A stretch of 8,022 nt of DNA from an uncultured Desulfomonile sp. (GTDB lineage: Bacteria > Desulfobacterota > Desulfomonilia > Desulfomonilales > Desulfomonilaceae): assembly GCA_903853735.1 (NCBI GenBank), contig CAINUH010000012.1, forward strand, positions 1 through 8,022, in the 5' to 3' direction. The position numbers and the translations under genes were made by a program. Within the stretch, counting starts at the first letter, position 1. Each line of letters starts with the position of its first letter. The notes beneath the pieces are model-generated. The model made no database searches, was not told where the DNA came from, and worked only from the letters and a program-made list of their open reading frames with translations. Shown piece by piece: positions 6,299-8,022 of this stretch.

Positions 6299-8022
6299 AT
6301 GAGGAATGGGAATAGCATAGCCGTTATTATTCCTGCGCTTAACGAGGAGAAATCGATTGGAAGAGTTTTAACCGCTATCCCGAAGTGGGTAGACGAAATA
6401 GTAGTCGTAGACAACGGCTCAACCGATAACACACCAACGATCGCGGCCAAGCACGGGGCACGTGTGGTCTTTGAGCCTCGACGTGGTTATGGCTCTGCTT
6501 GTCTTAAGGGTATCGCATCCCTTAGGGAACCTGACATAGTAGTGTTCATGGACGCAGATTTCAGCGACCACCCTGAAGAAGCGCACCTCCTGGTAGACCC
6601 CATAGTCGCTGGGATCGCGGACATAGTGATTGGCTCTCGCGTCTTGGGGAACCGTGAGGACGGCGCTCTAACCCCTCAAGCGATCTTCGGTAACTGGCTT
6701 TCCTGTAGGCTCATAGCACTGCTGTGGAAAACCAGATTTACAGACTTGGGGCCCTTTCGCGCCATTAGTTTCGGAGCGCTTCAACGACTTGGAATGTGTG
6801 ACCCTGATTACGGCTGGACCGTAGAAATGCAGATTAAGGCAGCGAGACAAGGGCTACGTTGCATGGAAGTCCCCGTGTCGTATCGCAAACGAATAGGCAA
6901 GTCAAAAATCTCTGGAACCGTTAGGGGGGTCGTTGGCGCAGGGGCCAAGATTCTCTACACCATCTTTACAGCCTCTCTGGAGGGTTTTCTCTCCAAAAAA
7001 AGTAATAAGGATATTATTATAATATTTTGTCGCTACCCAGCGCCCGGAAAAACCAAGACCCGTTTAATTCCAGCGCTTGGGACGCAGGGCGCCGCGGATT
7101 ATCACAGACTTCTCTCCCAACTGATAGTTAGTTGCGCCCGAGATTTTGTCAAACTCCACCGAAGGACGGCTATCGAGATCTATTACACTGGAGGTAACGA
7201 GGCATTAATGAAGGATTGGCTGGGAGCCGACCTTTTGTATTTCGAGCAACCGTTAGGTGACCTCGGGAGCCGAATGCAATCCTCTTTCGACCGAGCGTTC
7301 TTAAAAGGAGCAGGCCACGTTGTCATTTTTGGAACCGATGTCCCTGCCCTTTCCGTTAACTTACTCGAAGAGGCTTTTAAAAAACTCGAGTCCCACGACA
7401 TGGTCCTTGGACCATCTGAAGACGGCGGTTATTACCTCATCGGTTTCAATCGACCATTTAACGGTCTTTTCCAAGGCATAGCATGGGGCACTCACACCGT
7501 GGCGCAGGACACTCTGAGGCTGGCAAGACAGCATCATTTGTCCCATGACTTGATAAAGCGTCTCAAAGATGTTGACAGACCGGAAGACCTAATCATCCAC
7601 GAAGGACATCCGCTCCCAACGGCTGATTTTTCGGAGCCTAGCGCCATTCGCTCTTCGCTGAAATCAATTTCGGTAATAATCCCAACTCTGAACGAGGAAT
7701 CAAACATTGCCAACACCTTAGCCACGGTTATGGGCTTCGATAACGTGGAGATTATTGTGGTTGATGGCGGCAGTACGGACAGAACGGTTGAGATAGCCTG
7801 CGCTCACGACGCAACGGTATTGTCAGGTCCAGGAGGAAAGGCTTCCCAGATGAATCTGGGCTCAATGGTAGCGGGCGGCGAATTTATAGTTTTTCTTCAT
7901 GCGGATACGGTCATGCCAGAGGGGTGGATTGATCACGTTTACCGCGAGCTACAACGACAAGGAGTGGTCGCAGGGGCATTCAGGCTTCGTATCGATTGCA
8001 ACCGGTGGAGTATGCGCTTGAT
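6299..8022 (+). CDS. Three-module transferase: DPM1-like GT2 + TIGR04282 (DUF2064) + TIGR04283 GT2 (3' partial)
   Basis: One uninterrupted frame of 574 codons runs off the window end. Module 1 (about 7-230) is a GT2 glycosyltransferase of the DPM1/DPG-synthase type: VIIPALNEE, VVDNGSTD (D38, D43), metal-binding DAD (D85, D87), GWTVEMQ (172-178), then YRKRIGKSKISGT. Module 2 (about 238-440) is the CofC/MobA-like TIGR04282 family: FCRYPAPGKTKTRL (243-256), GTDVP (345-349), GPSEDGGYYLIG (371-382) and DVDRPEDL. Module 3 (from 456) is a TIGR04283 GT2: ISVIIPTLNEE, VVDGGSTD (489-494) and HADT (534-537); roughly 100 residues should lie beyond the window. Modules 2 and 3 are the transferases that accompany arsS and probably build or decorate the arsenosugar. 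No transmembrane segment is seen in the part present. The ATG at 6299 leaves a natural short N-terminus, but its ribosome site (GTGAGG, 6281-6286) is distant; GTG 6281 is an alternative start in the same frame. Confidence 0.9.
   Translation, partial: MRNGNSIAVIIPALNEEKSIGRVLTAIPKWVDEIVVVDNGSTDNTPTIAAKHGARVVFEPRRGYGSACLKGIASLREPDIVVFMDADFSDHPEEAHLLVDPIVAGIADIVIGSRVLGNREDGALTPQAIFGNWLSCRLIALLWKTRFTDLGPFRAISFGALQRLGMCDPDYGWTVEMQIKAARQGLRCMEVPVSYRKRIGKSKISGTVRGVVGAGAKILYTIFTASLEGFLSKKSNKDIIIIFCRYPAPGKTKTRLIPALGTQGAADYHRLLSQLIVSCARDFVKLHRRTAIEIYYTGGNEALMKDWLGADLLYFEQPLGDLGSRMQSSFDRAFLKGAGHVVIFGTDVPALSVNLLEEAFKKLESHDMVLGPSEDGGYYLIGFNRPFNGLFQGIAWGTHTVAQDTLRLARQHHLSHDLIKRLKDVDRPEDLIIHEGHPLPTADFSEPSAIRSSLKSISVIIPTLNEESNIANTLATVMGFDNVEIIVVDGGSTDRTVEIACAHDATVLSGPGGKASQMNLGSMVAGGEFIVFLHADTVMPEGWIDHVYRELQRQGVVAGAFRLRIDCNRWSMRL

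Noticed and set aside
1..8022. CRISPR arrays, tRNA or rRNA genes, insertion sequences.
   Set aside because: No regularly spaced repeats, cloverleaf-like sequence, transposase or terminal inverted repeats were seen.

Overview
The window suggests an anaerobic or facultative bacterium, most plausibly a member of the former Deltaproteobacteria (Desulfobacterota). Base composition is near-balanced by eye, Shine-Dalgarno sites are clear, and there is a strong case for selenocysteine decoding. The lineage is an inference from gene content, not a match to a known genome. All real genes are on the plus strand.

Layout. (1) 83-2383 is a membrane/redox fusion: an N-terminal TVP38/TMEM64 (SNARE-associated, DedA-like) membrane domain joined to a MerA/dihydrolipoamide-dehydrogenase-like FAD oxidoreductase. 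(2) 2423-2755 is a small AhpD/carboxymuconolactone-decarboxylase-fold protein of the kind found beside arsS. (3) 2771-3805 is the radical SAM protein ArsS. A standard reading stops at the TGA at 3770-3772, but that TGA falls where the family has a conserved cysteine. It is followed in frame by Gly-Gly and a short tail to TAG at 3803-3805. A SECIS-like hairpin with an AGGU loop lies immediately downstream, so I annotate it as a selenoprotein of 344 residues. (4) 3936-5999 is a glycoside hydrolase family 15 enzyme (glucoamylase-like) with a GTG start. (5) 6000-6298 is a non-coding gap. (6) 6299 to the window end is one uninterrupted frame joining three transferase modules: a DPM1-like GT2, a TIGR04282 (DUF2064, CofC-like) module and a TIGR04283 GT2. 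The last is cut by the window edge.

How the genes fit together. ArsS, the peroxidase-like protein, TIGR04282 and TIGR04283 are known to co-occur; the last two were originally named 'rSAM/selenodomain-associated' transferases 1 and 2. ArsS is linked to arsenosugar formation, attaching a SAM-derived deoxyadenosyl group to methylated arsenic, and the transferases are thought to act on the sugar part. The first three genes are tightly spaced and look like one operon. GH15 and the transferase fusion follow after gaps of 130 and 299 bases and may have their own promoters. The arsenic methyltransferase ArsM is not in the window. The most notable points are the selenocysteine ArsS and the three-module transferase.
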